From the NCBI RefSeq assembly GCF_002127325.2, contig NC_035433.2:78310079-78374078 (forward strand): 64,000 bases of DNA, read 5' to 3'. Both the position numbers and the translations under genes were made by a program. Below, in pieces: positions 10,660-22,099 of this stretch. Source of the DNA: Helianthus annuus. Its lineage: Eukaryota; Streptophyta; Magnoliopsida; Asterales; Asteraceae. Under the pieces are notes generated by a model that saw only the letters and a program-made list of their open reading frames with translations, had not been told where the DNA came from and made no database searches. The stretch's first letter is position 1, and each line of letters starts with the position of its first letter.

Positions 10660-12390
10660 TTTGTTGGTTTGTGTAGGAGATGTTAAGGAGGATTATCTAT
10701 TTTTGGTATGTTGATAGTGGCTGCTCTAGGCACATGACGGGGGATGCGAGATTGTTGACTGAGTTTGAAAATATAGATGGAAGTTATGTTAATTTTTCAG
10801 GTGCTAAAGGAGGTTATATTTCAGGTCGAGGAAAAATGACCAACGTGAAGATCACATTGGACAAAGTGAACTATGTCAAGCAGCTTAACCACAATTTGAT
10901 GAGTGTGTCACAAGACAGCGACAAGGGTCACTCGGTCCATTTTACTAAGTCTGAAGCTTTGTGTTGAAACTAGATTTAGTGATACCGGAAAATTGGATAG
11001 TGATGAGAGCACCGAGGAGGAATAACACTTATGTCATGGACATGAGTGCAAAGTATTCCTCTTTAGTGGTGGCCTGTTTATTGTCAAAAGCATCTGAGGC
11101 AGAGTCAATGTTGTGGCACAGACTCATGGCCCACATTCACTACCAAAAAATGAATTATATTACTTAAAATGATTTACTGAAAGGGGTGCCAATGCAGAGG
11201 ATTCAAGTGTTTGATAAATGTCTTCCGTGTCAGAATGGAAAACAACATAAGAATCCTCATATATCTAAAATAGTAAATTCCCTAGATGCCCCTTTTGAAT
11301 TACTTCACATGGATTTATTCGGTCCAGTGAACGTAAGGTGCACATGTGGAAAGTACTATTGTTTAGTTGTCACATATGATTACTCACGTTATTCACGGTT
11401 TTTCTTTTTAGGTACAAAGGATGAGACACATGAATTGCTGATAGATCTTTTTACAAAATTGGAAAATGTCCACGAAACACGCATCAAGAGGATAAGGAGT
11501 GATAATGGCACAGAGTTCAAGAATCGGATTCTAGATTTCTATTGTCTACGCAAGGGAATAGAACACCAATACTTTGCTCCTTATACATCTCAACAGAATG
11601 GAGTCGCTGAGAGGAAAAACAGGATGTTGGTTGAAGCCGTTAGGACTATGCTTTCTGATTCGAAGCTTCCAATTCTTTTCTTGGGAGAAGCTGTGAATAC
11701 AACTCCTTATGTTCTAAATAAAGTTTTAACTGTTAAACATTTTAACAAAACATGTCATGAATTTATGTTTTACTAGAAACCAAACTTAAAAGGCTTTGAA
11801 CCATTGGGATTACCCTACACAATTGTGAAAAATAACGACAAACAAAAATTCGTTGAGGTAGCTGACGAAGGATACTTCCTAGGTTATGTACCTAGAACAC
11901 CAAATAAAAGGGTCTTTAACCTAAAAATGGTAAAATTGAGATTATGTTTAATGTTGAAATTACTAGTTATACACCTCAACAATCAACGACTTATATGATT
12001 GTGAGAGTGTTTTTAAATCATTTAATAATCCTAAGTTTTCCAATGCAGATGAGTCGCAGTTGATTCAAACTATGATTAGTGAGCATGAAGATAACGGCTT
12101 CATGCATAAATAAGTATATCGATGACAGATGCTCCAGAAACTTCCTCAAGTGCAGCTGAACAAGATTCAAGAGATAGTGAGCCTGAACCTATTCAGGGGG
12201 AGGAATTCATTAATCCGCTTACAAATCAGAATATTTCGGGGGAGGTTGGATCCAACCTGGGTGACAATTTACAAGTTGACACCATTGCTACTATACGAGC
12301 AAACGGAGATCATCCAGTTGACATAATTATTGGAAATCCTATTGCAGGTGATCAGACTAGAAGATGTGTGATCGAAGGTTCCTGTTTGTT
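10660..12390 (+). pseudogene. RE1 pol remnant: protease, GAG pre-integrase, integrase
   Basis: Starts directly after a TAG in the pol frame. It encodes [13 protein letters not shown] (aspartic protease DSG), then the pre-integrase region (10680-11167) with frameshifts near 10965 and a stop at 11165. The integrase part at 11186-11776 shows the CLPC half of the zinc finger, DLFGPV with the first catalytic Asp, RSDNGTEF with the second, and [11 protein letters not shown] with Glu. The linker pieces at 11804-11998 and 12122-12397 follow. Sequence similarity to RE6 pol ends at 12390. RT and RNase H are missing. Confidence 0.8.
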
Positions 12391-13099
12391 TGTGTGATGC
12401 ACCTTGGTGTAGATATGGCACAGTTCGGTTCGTTTCATATCAAGAACACATATTTAACATCCTCCTATTAAAATATGTTAATGGAAAATGTTTAAAGACC
12501 ATCGAGATACTCAAGCCATCGAAATACAAAAGCCATCGAAATACATGGTGGACATCATGATATTGAAATAGAGATCGAAATAGACAAACCATATCTATTT
12601 CGATACTTATATAACTAAACTCAGCCAACCTATTTCGATAGATGATGATGACGGATGTTTCGAAATAGAGATTCTATTTAGATACATTATGTTGGTGTGT
12701 AAACAAGCCTATTTTGATGGAGAAGACACAAGTATATTTCGATGGGTTTCAAAATAAGTCCTATTTAGATGTGAATGTATATGTTTCGTTGTATTTCATG
12801 TAGATTAGTATATTTCGATGTAACCTCTCCTGTATGTGGTATAAATACAGAAGAGAGCCTCTGTTTCAAGGGAGCTTGAATGAGCTTAGAGAGAGAAACT
12901 TTAGAGAGAGAGTTGACAGCTTCATATTGTATATTGTAACGAAACTCTGCTCGATCTAATACACGAACCCATTAAACGTTGAATCTTTGTGTAGGGTTGT
13001 TTCTCTCGCTCAGTTTGTTTTGTAATGAGGATTCCGCACTCGTTACGGCATCTGAAACAAGAAATCATCGTAGTCCGACGATCAGTATCGAGACCTACA
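12391..13099 (+). repeat. RE3 5' LTR
   Basis: The right edge is firm (CCTACA followed by AG and a PBS). The left edge is inferred from the breakpoint in RE1 pol. It contains about twelve variants of ATCGAAATAG/CTATTTCGAT, a TATA box (GGTATAAATACAG, near 12838) and a GATTCCGCACTCGTTACG segment like that in the RE7 LTR. Confidence 0.65.
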
Positions 13100-13101
13100 A
13101 G

Positions 13102-13113
13102 TGGTATCAGAGC
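13102..13113 (+). promoter_or_regulatory. RE3 primer binding site (tRNA-Met-i)
   Basis: Exact TGGTATCAGAGC, two bases after the LTR end. It sets plus orientation. Confidence 0.9.
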
Positions 13114-14222
13114 TTAGGCTCGATTTCTTGTTTAAAACCGAGTTGTCGATGTAGTGTTTGAGTGATTTTTAAGGTGTTCTTGAACAATAACTCAAAACCA
13201 ACATCTCTGGACTGAAAAACAGATTAAAACTCAAATATATGATGTTATTGATTGATGTTTATGCTTAAAACTTGTTTAAAAACGTTGGAGATTATTGAAA
13301 GTACAAGTTTTATTGAGTTTTTACATTAAAATCACTATCCACAATTTTTTCCGGCGTCAAGGTCTACCGAAAAACTAACCAAAATAGTACGTTTTATCCC
13401 TAAAATCCTATTGGTTGACCTGCAAATATACTGGTCAGAAATACCGCTTTTTGTGTCTACCTGCATATCTCAGGTCTTGTACCCATCGTCTGTACACTAA
13501 GTGTTTCCTCTCTTATTTTCAAAACAATCCAACAAAATAGCCAACTCAACGAAATAGAAATTGGTTAATTTTGTTTCGAAACACACACGTAACCTTTTTC
13601 GTCCCACATCTATTACGATATCTAGCTTATTCTGTTTTACTTATTTAATCGAAAGTATTTCGTTCTATATAAAACACCTAATTCTTTCATACCTATTTCG
13701 ACGTACATAAGTTCCTACCCTATTTCGTCCCATACTCCTATTTCGAAAACCTGTGCTCCATTCTATTTTGAAAATATAAGTTCAATTTTGAAATACAATT
13801 CCAAATTCTAAGTTAAATTAAAACACAAATATAATATCCAAATATAAGTTTGTTTCGCAATTGATTGTTTCACTCACACTTCACTTTTAAAATCACTCAC
13901 ATCTATTTCGATCCATCCAAAGTCCTTTTTAAAAATCTATTTTAAAAATCTATTTCGTTACTCATCACCCCAATTTCGAAAATCTTCAACTTAGTTATAT
14001 TTTTATACCAATCTTAATTCTATTTCGAAACAACTTTTGGTTTTCAATCTATCATGTTTCCACAACCCATTTCGATCCAAGTACCTTGTTTCTGTTTCGA
14101 TATCTAACAATTCAATTCTGTTTCGATCCATATAATCTCACCTGTTTCGATACACCTCTTGCAAGCTTGTTATCACAGTGAGGTCACCGTAGGTGTATAA
14201 CTTATTTGATTTCAATCAAAAT
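13114..14222 (+). other. RE3 leader with repeated CTATTTCGAT words
   Basis: About 1.1 kb without a gene. From 13540 to 14160 there are some fifteen variants of CTATTTCGAT (for example near 13690, 13720, 13738, 13900, 13955, 14070 and 14120), the same word as in this element's LTR. Otherwise AT-rich. Confidence 0.6.
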
Positions 14223-15562
14223 GAGTATACACCTTTGGGGTTGGAGTCCTGATGCAAATACAGACAATATGTATACGCAAAAGGGTTTAGCATCATCTTA
14301 GTTTTAGGCTCCTATACCGTCAAATAATCTTCCATCACCAAAAATCAATCATTGGGATACACGTTCTGTCGGTTGTAGTCAAACAACAACCGCGTTCTAT
14401 GAAGAAATTGTCAAGAATGTCAGCAATGGTGAGTCCTCGGGAAAAGATGATACTTCCAAACACAGCAGTATTTCGGATGAAGATGGTACTCGTTAAAGCG
14501 AGGATGGATCCGAAGGTCCATCGAGGGAGGTTGTTGATTCTGAGGCAGATGAGTTAATATCTGAGGGTGAATCCAGTCAGGTAAGTCTCAATAACTCTAT
14601 AACTCTGTTTGTTCTAAGTCTGTTAAATGTGATAAGTGTGTTGTGTGATGTGTTAAACTGTCTGATTTGAAAAGGAAGTATGACATGACATTTATCCACA
14701 ATCAAAAACTGACTGTGGATCTTTCAAAATGCACATAGGCTAATATGGTTCTTAAAAATCATGAAAAAGAATATTTAAAACTATAATTGAAACCTTAAAG
14801 AACGACATTTCTGAGCTAAAGAAAACTGTTTCGTGAAAACAAACTACAATTAATAATTGTATTACCATGCTTGAGGAAATAAAAAAGGGAATTGCCATGT
14901 GCTAAGTGTGAAAATGAGGCAATCCAACTTAGGTTGGATAGCTATTCCAACTATCGGTATGTGTTGGATCACATCATTAGCATACAAAAAGAGAAAAAGG
15001 ATATTAAATGGATTAGGTATAATAAGTGTCCTCCAGCGATATTAAATGGATTAGGTATAATAAGTGTCCTCCGCCGGTTAGACAGAATTATACCAAGATG
15101 CCTGATGATGAGGATATGCCTTATTTTGAGTCGTTAGTTTCATCAGACATTGAGGAATTCGTAGTGGGGCTCAGATACAAAAAGGAGATATCCTCCAATC
15201 AAGCTCAACCAGCTAATGTCAAAGATTCCACGACCGTACAGAATCAGGCTCCTCTGGTCATTGTTGAGGATTGTGATAGTTCAGATGATGAGTCGAATGA
15301 GGACGTCGCTAGGCAGTCAAACACAACAACAAAAGAAACAAACATACCTCTCGAGAATAACATTCTCTGTGATCCTTCATTAAATCGTGTGTGACTGCTA
15401 CTGTCAATAATGCTGATGCTTGTGGCGAAACCTATGAAAGCGCGAACTTTCTTTACACGTTGATCGGTTCTAACAAGTTTTACTCAAACAAAGATTTTCC
15501 CATTTAAAATGTAAATCAATCTTTGATTGAGAAAGTGTTTGAGGATTCAACCAGTAAGTTTT
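14223..15562 (+). pseudogene. RE3 capsid-less gag, 5' part
   Basis: Decayed counterpart of the RE7 694-codon frame. It encodes an EEIVKNVSNGESSGKDD-like stretch near 14400, then KCENEAIQLRLDSYSNYRYVLDHII and YNKCPPPVRQNYTKMPDDED, as in RE7. There are many stops. A 38-bp unit is tandemly duplicated near 15000-15077, repeating the codons before PPP. As in RE7, no UBN2 capsid domain or first knuckle precedes it. RE4 interrupts it at 15562. Confidence 0.7.
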
Positions 15563-16022
15563 TGTTGGTGCATATTTCGTGCGTCTGCCACTGTGCGAAT
15601 AGTTAGACAGAGAGTGTGTTGAATATTTTATAGAATAGGAAAAGTCGGACACGGTTCATGTATTGTAAAGGTCCATCCGGACGGATGGACAACATTAGTC
15701 CATTCGTAAACCCCCACCCGGACAAGTTTTGTAATTGTAGAAGTCCTCCCGGACGAATGGACATAGGTTCATCCGGATAGGCTATTGCCTCTAAATAGGG
15801 AGTTGGGGTTCCCATTTGGATAAGCTTTTGGATCCCTTAGGGGACATGCTGTCCAACTGGTCTCACGGTGCTGTAACTTGTTAACATTTGAATAGAGACC
15901 AGATTGAAATTGACTGCTCGGTGTCGTATTCTACTTCTACTCCTTTGTTAATATTAATAAATGCACTGAACACATCGTTCGGGTCCAAGGCTCCGTCAAA
16001 CTCGTCGGATCCTGGAATATCA
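15563..16022 (+). repeat. RE4 5' LTR
   Basis: 460 bp, starting TGTTGGTGCATATTTCG and ending GGAATATCA. It holds one full TCCATCCGGACGGATGGAC palindrome near 15671 and degenerate variants after it. TATA-like CTCTAAATAGG lies near 15791. Confidence 0.85.
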
Positions 16023-18115
16023 AGTGGTTTCAGAGCTACAGTACCGATTTAATCGATATTACAGTCGGTTAAATCACCCAGGCTCATCAATTTTGGGTTA
16101 AACGAGAGTTTGACGTTAAAACAGAGTAAATCTCAAAATAAAGGTCAATTCACGGATGGTTCTTGGAATTGAAGCCATCATTCTGTTCGGAATTGATTTG
16201 CGCACAATCCTGTGAAGTTTCATTATTAAATTCACAGAAATAAAGACTCTAGATAAAAAAACATGATTTGGGGTGTTCTTGAGTTGTTCGAACATATTCG
16301 GTCCGGATGGGCACATCCGGACGGATGGACTCATTTGAGCAGGTATCCATCCAAATGGACGCACTCATCAGGTTGTACCAAAGAAACTCCTCCGGATGGA
16401 CCTCAACTCCATCCGGACGAATGGGTAGAACCTCATCCGGATGGACATCAACTCCATCCGGACGGATGAAGACACTCAGGTGCAAAAATGTCAACACGAT
16501 CCAAGATCAATCCATCCAGACGGATGGATGGACCTACTCCATTCGGACGGATGAGCAAAAAAATGTCAACATGATCCGAGGCATTTTTTGATCGCAATGA
16601 CGAGGAGAGTCCCCGGAAAAAATTTGGTGATTGAAAATTTTTTCGGGTTTTTAACGACTAAGCTGGGTTGTTCTGGGACACCGTCTGGGGCTTCAGCGAA
16701 CAAATTTGATGATGCGATCTTGGATTGTGGAAACTAGTGGGTTAGTCATTATATTGGTGCAAAATGTTTATCCTCCAGGTTATCTGACTATTTATGGGCC
16801 AAAACGTAAAATCCGCAACGATGAAAAACTGACATTTGGTGAAAATTGTGATATTTTCGGCATAGTCGAGTTTTTCACAGATATAAAGAGGACTGAATTG
16901 CTCAGTTTGAGGGAGAATTCAGTGATAGAGACGTCAGAATGAATAAAAATTTTCAGATGTTCCAGTATTTTTGAAATTTGTGACGTTGCAACAGTATTCG
17001 GGTGGTTCTGACTTTAGAGTTATCTGGGGATGCATAGGGTCAGGATTCGTGATTTTGCGATCATAGGAAGTTTAGACTCTACAGATCAGGGTCAGATCAA
17101 CGTCTTAGCATTTGAGTCTCGAGTCTTCGTCAAGCCGGTCAGCAGGATTAGCATCAGGTGGTGCAAACAGTTTTGTGGATACTCATAAGATATCACAGAC
17201 GTGTGATAGTCTAAAGTGTCAGAATGGTTTATCTTCGAACATATGAATTGTTTTTCGGACTAATCTTCGGGGAATGATGAGGTTTGTTGGTTAAGTTACT
17301 GCCGGAACTAGAGTAGAAGACTATACATCTGTTATCATGACTGAAGAGGAAGAATGTGATTCTGATCATGAATGAATGTTTCTAAGATCTAAATGTTTTA
17401 TCAGATGATTCAGTGGATTGTCCGGGAAATTAAGTCTGATCGTGGGTGAAAGTTTCCGAGATCTAGATCATCCAAGGAAATGATATCTGATCGTGGACAA
17501 AGGCTTAGGAGATATGTGAGTGATCGTGGATGATAGCTTCTGAGATCTAGATTATCTGAGGAAATGAATCTGATTATGGATGAATGCTTCAGAGATCCGA
17601 ATGCATTACCAGATGATTTATTTTCTGATGAAGAGTTGCTGATTGTGGAGAATACCGGTCACTCGGGATATCAGATCTTCAGGGGGAATCAACGATTTGT
17701 CATTAGCCAGTGGGGTATTTGAAGTTTCTATCAATTGTCGGTTCAGTTTTTGTACATTCTTAGATCAAGCAAGTGGAATGCGAGATCGTGGTGCTGAAAT
17801 GGCATATCAAAAACTGAACGCGGAAGTAGCTAAAGCTGAAACATAGATTACCGCATTGATTAGTTTCAACTTGGTGATTGTTCGTGAAGATTGCAGTTTA
17901 GAAATTCAGAGGAGGAGTCAGGAACCGTGCAAACAATGAAATGAAGATTCATTTCAGGGGGAATACATTGTTAAAGATGCAAACCCGGATCATCAATTGA
18001 GGGGGAATCTATTGTTAGAAGTCAGATAATTGATTGAAGTTGTAGAATATTCAAACACAGCTCAAGGTTCTTAAAGTGATAGAGACGATTCGACAGTGGC
18101 AGCCGGGGGGGAATC
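16023..18115 (+). other. RE4 interior: PBS-like site, palindrome array, four PPT-like tracts
   Basis: The PBS-like TGGTTTCAGAGC at 16025-16036 differs by one base from the canonical site. At 16290-16560 about ten CATCCGGACGGATG-type palindromes occur. Four GGGGGAAT tracts lie near 17685, 17952, 18001 and 18107. The middle two are followed by ACATTGTTA or CTATTGTTAG, resembling the true PPT/LTR junction. Short open frames over the palindromes are not genes. No similarity to gag or pol is visible. Confidence 0.6.
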
Positions 18116-18630
18116 TGTTGGTGCATATTTCATAAGTCTGCCACTATGCGAATAGTTAGATAGAGCGTGTGTTGAATATTGTATAGAATAGGAAAACTCG
18201 AACATGCTTCATGTACTGTCAAGGTCCATCCGGACGGATGGACAAGTCCATCCAGACGGATGGACAAGTCCATCCAGACGAATGTTGTCCATCTGTCCGG
18301 ATAGACAAAATTAGCCCATACGTAAACCCCATCCGGACTGGTTTTGTAATTGTAAAAGTCCATTCGGATGGTAGGAGTCCATACGCGGATGGACATAGGT
18401 TCATCGGGATAGGCTGTTGCCTATAAATAGGGCTTTTTGATCCCTTAGGGGACATGCTGTCCAACTGGTCTCACGGTGCTGTAACTTGTCTACATTTGAA
18501 TAGAGACCATATTGAAATTGACTGCTCGGTGTCAAATTCTACTTCTACTCCTTTCTTAATAATAATAAACGCACCGAACACGTCGTTCGGGACCGAGGCT
18601 CCGTGAAACTCACCGGATCCTGGAATATCA
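18116..18630 (+). repeat. RE4 3' LTR (expanded palindrome array)
   Basis: 515 bp, direct repeat of 15563-16022 but with three TCCATCC(G/A)GACGGATGGAC-type units in tandem at about 18222-18282 where the 5' LTR has one. A TATA box (CTATAAATAGGG) lies near 18421. Confidence 0.85.
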
Positions 18631-19430
18631 GTTTTTTGGAAAGTCGAGCCCAAGATTTGTTGTAACTCAGTGTGCTCCTATCCCAAAAGCGAACTTCAGA
18701 AACAATATAGAAATCAAAAACTTCCAGATCAATAAAAGCAAAATCACGTTAATCAAGGAAAGAGAAAGGCAAAAGAGCTTAGAACAAGAAGAAGTTTCAA
18801 AAGATAAACTACGTGAAGTCTCGGGGGACTGATAAAATTAAATTTTTGAAAACAAATCTAACACGGATTTTGTTATACAAAGTCAAAGTTTGAAAAGAAA
18901 CAGTCAAAAGAACTACACACAACACACGAACTGTTGTGATGTAGGACCAAGTACCTCAAGATCACGAAGTTCATCATCAAGCTCTTACAGTTATGATACT
19001 TCGAGGTTTTTTGAGTGGAGATCATGCTTTGAATGCGGTGAGTATGGACACATTGTCAATAACTGACCATATCTCACCAAGGGAAAATGAAAGGTTGATG
19101 CCCCCTATGAAAACTCTTACTGATCACAATCTGTTTCACTAAAACAACACTTTCGGTTTCCAAAAGAAAGAAAATTGAAACATAATAAAAAACAACGAAC
19201 GGAAGTTGAAAAGATTTTAAAACCTAAGGTTGTCCAAACACAGTCTATTAAAGCAAATGTTAAAAATGAAAAACAAACACAGATTTGGAAACCAAAATCG
19301 GTAACTGTTCCAAGGGGAGCTCAATCAATTCCGAATCATCGGGAAATCGAAGTCACAATTCTTGATGATGCCAGACGACCCAAGTCTATGAAGGCTTAGG
19401 TCCCCCCCTCCAACCAATCTTTGAGTGAGT
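18631..19430 (+). pseudogene. RE3 capsid-less gag, 3' part with broken zinc knuckle
   Basis: Resumes after RE4 with the segment matching RE7 LGKTGPRVTVTQCPP. A knuckle CFECGEYGHIVNN is encoded near 19027-19065, but the codon for the last Cys is TGA. The basic tail at 19175-19399 matches the RE7 end (EVTILDDARRPKSMKA) and ends at a TAG where the family has AWV. RE3 has one knuckle module here, whereas RE7 has two. Confidence 0.7.
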
Positions 19431-20340
19431 GTACAGGATGTTCCAGGAGGAACTATTAATAGTCATAAGATTGTTGATAGTGGAGTATCCAGCACCTGTT
19501 CGATGACATGAGGTTCCAAAACATTGTTACATATAGGAGGATATGTTGCCTTTGGAGAGATAAAAGAACAGACTGTCCGGTGAATGTGTGAAGTGATGAA
19601 TGAAGATGAAAAATTCGATAAGATGGATAACATGCGAAAGTTTGATTGTTATGGTCTTTGATCGGGTCAAGAAGATAGATTCCAACGAAATGTACGCGCC
19701 TGTAGCACGTCTGAAACTGTTTGAAGATACAAGGGTTGTACTTTCCACAAGAATTTTAAGTCCTCACAAAATGAACGTACAGTGTACATTTCTCTACGGT
19801 GTGTTGAAGAAAATGTGTTTGTTGAACAAACCAACCAGGTGTGCGGATACCTTGGAGTGGATTGAACAACCGCACACTACTTCTCAAGGAGAAAGACGAA
19901 GACCTTTGTTGGTGCAAAAGCATGTGGAAAACATCATGTATGGAACGACCAATGACGATGTGTACAAGCTTTCCCACATGCTCCCTTGCCTCTTACCAGC
20001 TTGGCTCAGACGCTTATGATCTTGTTGCTATGAAGAGCTTTCTCAGTTATTTGAAGTAGCTGCAAAATCGACCTTGAAATCCACACCGGGTGGATATCCA
20101 GTTTGGGAGAGCACTCAGATTCCTGGAAATGAATGAAGCAAGTTGCAGAATTACGGTTTTGATTTTCTAATCTCTCCTATCATTGTCGATATCTAAGCTG
20201 CTTTACGAATGACTAACATCTCGTACATCACTCGTTGACCAAACACGTTGATCTCAAATATCACCTCACACGTGATTGTTTCAACATAAAACTTATCAAT
20301 GTTGTTTTGGTCCACACTGATTACCAATTTGCCTACTCAT
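19431..20340 (+). pseudogene. RE3 pol remnant: protease start, RT and RNase H fragments
   Basis: KIVDSG (protease) is encoded near 19468. At 19680-19830 MYAPVARL and TFLYGVL match the RT block APVARL...FLYG of RE6. At 19915-19990 HVENIMYGTTNDD is a decayed [11 protein letters not shown] block. At about 20020 a LASYQ...YLK piece matches the ARYQ...RYLKG block. From 20160 SPIIVD and TKHVDLKYHLTRDCF match the RNase H tail. Frameshifts separate all of these, and most of pol is deleted. Confidence 0.65.
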
Positions 20341-20499
20341 TTTTCCAAAATTTGATAAATCATTTCTAATTAAATTAATTTTGGTAAATAGCTTTGAGGT
20401 AAAACATGAGTTAATCCACATTGGGAAATCGTTTTTATGAATATTTTTCTTGAGAAAATCCAAAATGATGTTATTGAATAGTTTAAATTTTTTTTTTGA

Positions 20500-21460
20500 A
20501 TTTTAGGGGTAGTAAATCCAAATCAGAAAAATACAAAAACAAGAGGAAAAAAATGAGTTTCCTAGCGAATAGAAAATGATAGTAAATCAGTGGTTTGTCG
20601 AAAACTCTTTAAACTTAAAATAAAAACGATAAGTAGCTCTATATAAGATGTATCGGTAGGCTCACAATCATTTTAAAGTGTGCAGGGTGATATAAACATA
20701 ATGGACTGAAGACCGTGTGGGAACTGCTTATTGGCATATGGTCTTGGTACCGAAATTTTGTTTGATAGATTGCCGAGGTTCAGAGATACGTTGTCTTTAT
20801 GTTGTTTATCATCTGGGTATCATGGTTGTTTCTTTTACCGAAAACAATGGGGACGCAAGTCTAGAACTTCCATGATACCATACATACGTGTTCATACCAT
20901 ACATACATGTATATAATACATGCTGCATACAACCATCAAAAAGTGATAAAAATATCATAGTCACCCCCGAATAAGTGATTCTAAATCACATCTTTCATTC
21001 GAGAGTCAAGTTCATCTCTTTGTCGGTACGATGGTATGAACCTGTTCACGGACTTGCTCTCATTCCCTACATGCATCCGAATATCAAGTTCCTCAGTGAT
21101 TTTATCACATAGGGCTTGTATTCATCCTCAAATAAGTGAGTATCTCGCATCATATACATCAACACAGATGATAAATGGTATACTCATAAGTAAGATGAAC
21201 TCTCGTGTATACGTTGATACGGGAATGTGTCATGAGTGGATGAACACAAGTCCGTAAATATAAATCACACCTTAACGTATCCCCAAGTCATATGATTACA
21301 TCTGATTGTTGAGTTTAAGTGGACAACAATATCGATAATTGTTATAGGATGCTTATCTAAATACTAACTAATTGAACAACAAGGGTGTTTGACATGATCG
21401 TACACTGATACGATTTTCTTACCCTTGAAACCCGCAAAAAGAATGTCTGTAAATATTTAT
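20500..21460 (+). other. RE3 copy of the conserved post-pol non-coding module
   Basis: Nearly collinear with 62335-63300 of RE7, with 28890-28030 (minus) of RE6 and, more weakly, with RE2. Shared landmarks are AAAATGATAGTA, AGATGTATCGGTAGGCTCA, TTTGATAGATTGCCGAGG, CATCTGGGTATCATGG and GATACGGGAATGTG. Four small hairpins of the form AAGTGAT-n-ATCAC(AT) occur near 20940, 20973, 21096 and 21136. It has no long open frame. Confidence 0.7.
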
Positions 21461-21724
21461 TTATTGCTTTTCGTCTTTACATTTGAAATATTCAAAAATA
21501 CCAAAAAGATTTTAGGTGTGTTTTAATATAAACTTTACAAAAGCCAAAAATCTTTTGCTTCTATCTTATTTTTGATTGACCGATATTGGAACTCGAATCT
21601 GTTTCACCTAAAGCCTGATTGAAAGCCTAAAACAATTGCATCTTTATAAAACAATCTGTGATGACTGATTTAATAATCTTCTACATCTATCTATCTTTTG
21701 TGTCATGTCTTGAATCAAGTGCAA

Positions 21725-22085
21725 TGTTGATGTTCGTCATCGATCTAGTGCTTTCACAATTGAGTCCGAATTTGTGTTATGATGTAATATGAGCCTAGCC
21801 CAGTATGCATGGCTGTGGTTATATAAACAGTTCATGTATTAGGGTTTTAGGTTAGACACTAGAGAGAGCAGTTATAGAGAGTTAGGGAAAACACATAGAA
21901 AGGATGTGAGTTCTTGTGATCTTGAGTGGTTGTAAACAATGTGTTAGATAATAACTGAAGATAGGTTTAAAGTGTTTTACGTGTTCTTTATACTACTTGT
22001 TTCTGTTTACGTTGATCTATTAAGGAGATTCCACACCCTTGGTTGATTGTCAATCTCGTTACGATCCACGTGATAGGGACCTACA
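21725..22085 (+). repeat. Orphan copia-type LTR
   Basis: A 361-bp segment with TG...CA ends (TGTTGATGTTCG ... GGGACCTACA), a TATA box (GGTTATATAAACAG, near 21816) and a GATTCCACACCCTTGG segment typical of the copia LTR ends here. It does not match the RE3 5' LTR, no PBS follows and I see no target duplication. It may be the 3' LTR of a deleted element or a rearranged solo LTR. Confidence 0.5.
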
Positions 22086-22099
22086 GTTAGACTATAAAA

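Larger units (their letters stand above)
1..12390 (+). mobile_element. RE1: decayed Sirevirus-like Ty1/copia retrotransposon, 5' LTR outside window
   Basis: Plus-strand copia element seen from its leader onward. Order: leader (1-440), gag (441-1642, resuming at 8706), then protease, integrase and the start of the integrase-RT linker. It stops abruptly near 12390, just where reverse transcriptase should begin. RE2 is inserted in gag and RE3 adjoins the broken pol end. Gag and pol are broken by many stops and frameshifts, so this is an old inactive copy. Its proteins resemble those of RE6 in this window throughout. The RT, RNase H and 3' LTR are not found to the right of RE3 and were probably deleted. 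Confidence 0.85.
15563..18630 (+). mobile_element. RE4: non-coding LTR element nested in RE3 gag
   Basis: LTRs at 15563-16022 and 18116-18630 (TG...CA), TSD GTTTT (15558-15562 and 18631-18635), a PBS-like TGGTTTCAGAGC and a terminal PPT. The 2.1-kb interior has no gag or pol. This is a short non-autonomous LTR element, larger than a typical TRIM. The palindromic word around TCCATCCGGACGGATGGA is repeated in both LTRs and the interior. LTR divergence is substantial, partly because of word copy number. Confidence 0.9.
12391..21724 (+). mobile_element. RE3: deletion-derivative copia element, nested RE4 in gag
   Basis: Plus-strand element with 5' LTR, PBS, a long leader with CTATTTCGAT words, a capsid-less gag, small decayed RT/RNase H pieces and the conserved 3' module. 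No matching 3' LTR is found. Similarity to RE7 runs to about 21700 and then stops at an unrelated LTR, so the 3' end is lost or replaced. The 5' boundary (TGTGTGATGC) is inferred from where RE1 pol similarity ends. Stops throughout show it is inactive. Confidence 0.75.

Noticed and set aside
16249..16591. Open frames on both strands over the RE4 palindromes
   Set aside because: Both strands are open because the sequence is palindromic; peptides are repeat artefacts.
18130..18464. Open frames in the RE4 3' LTR
   Set aside because: LTR palindrome repeats, not coding.
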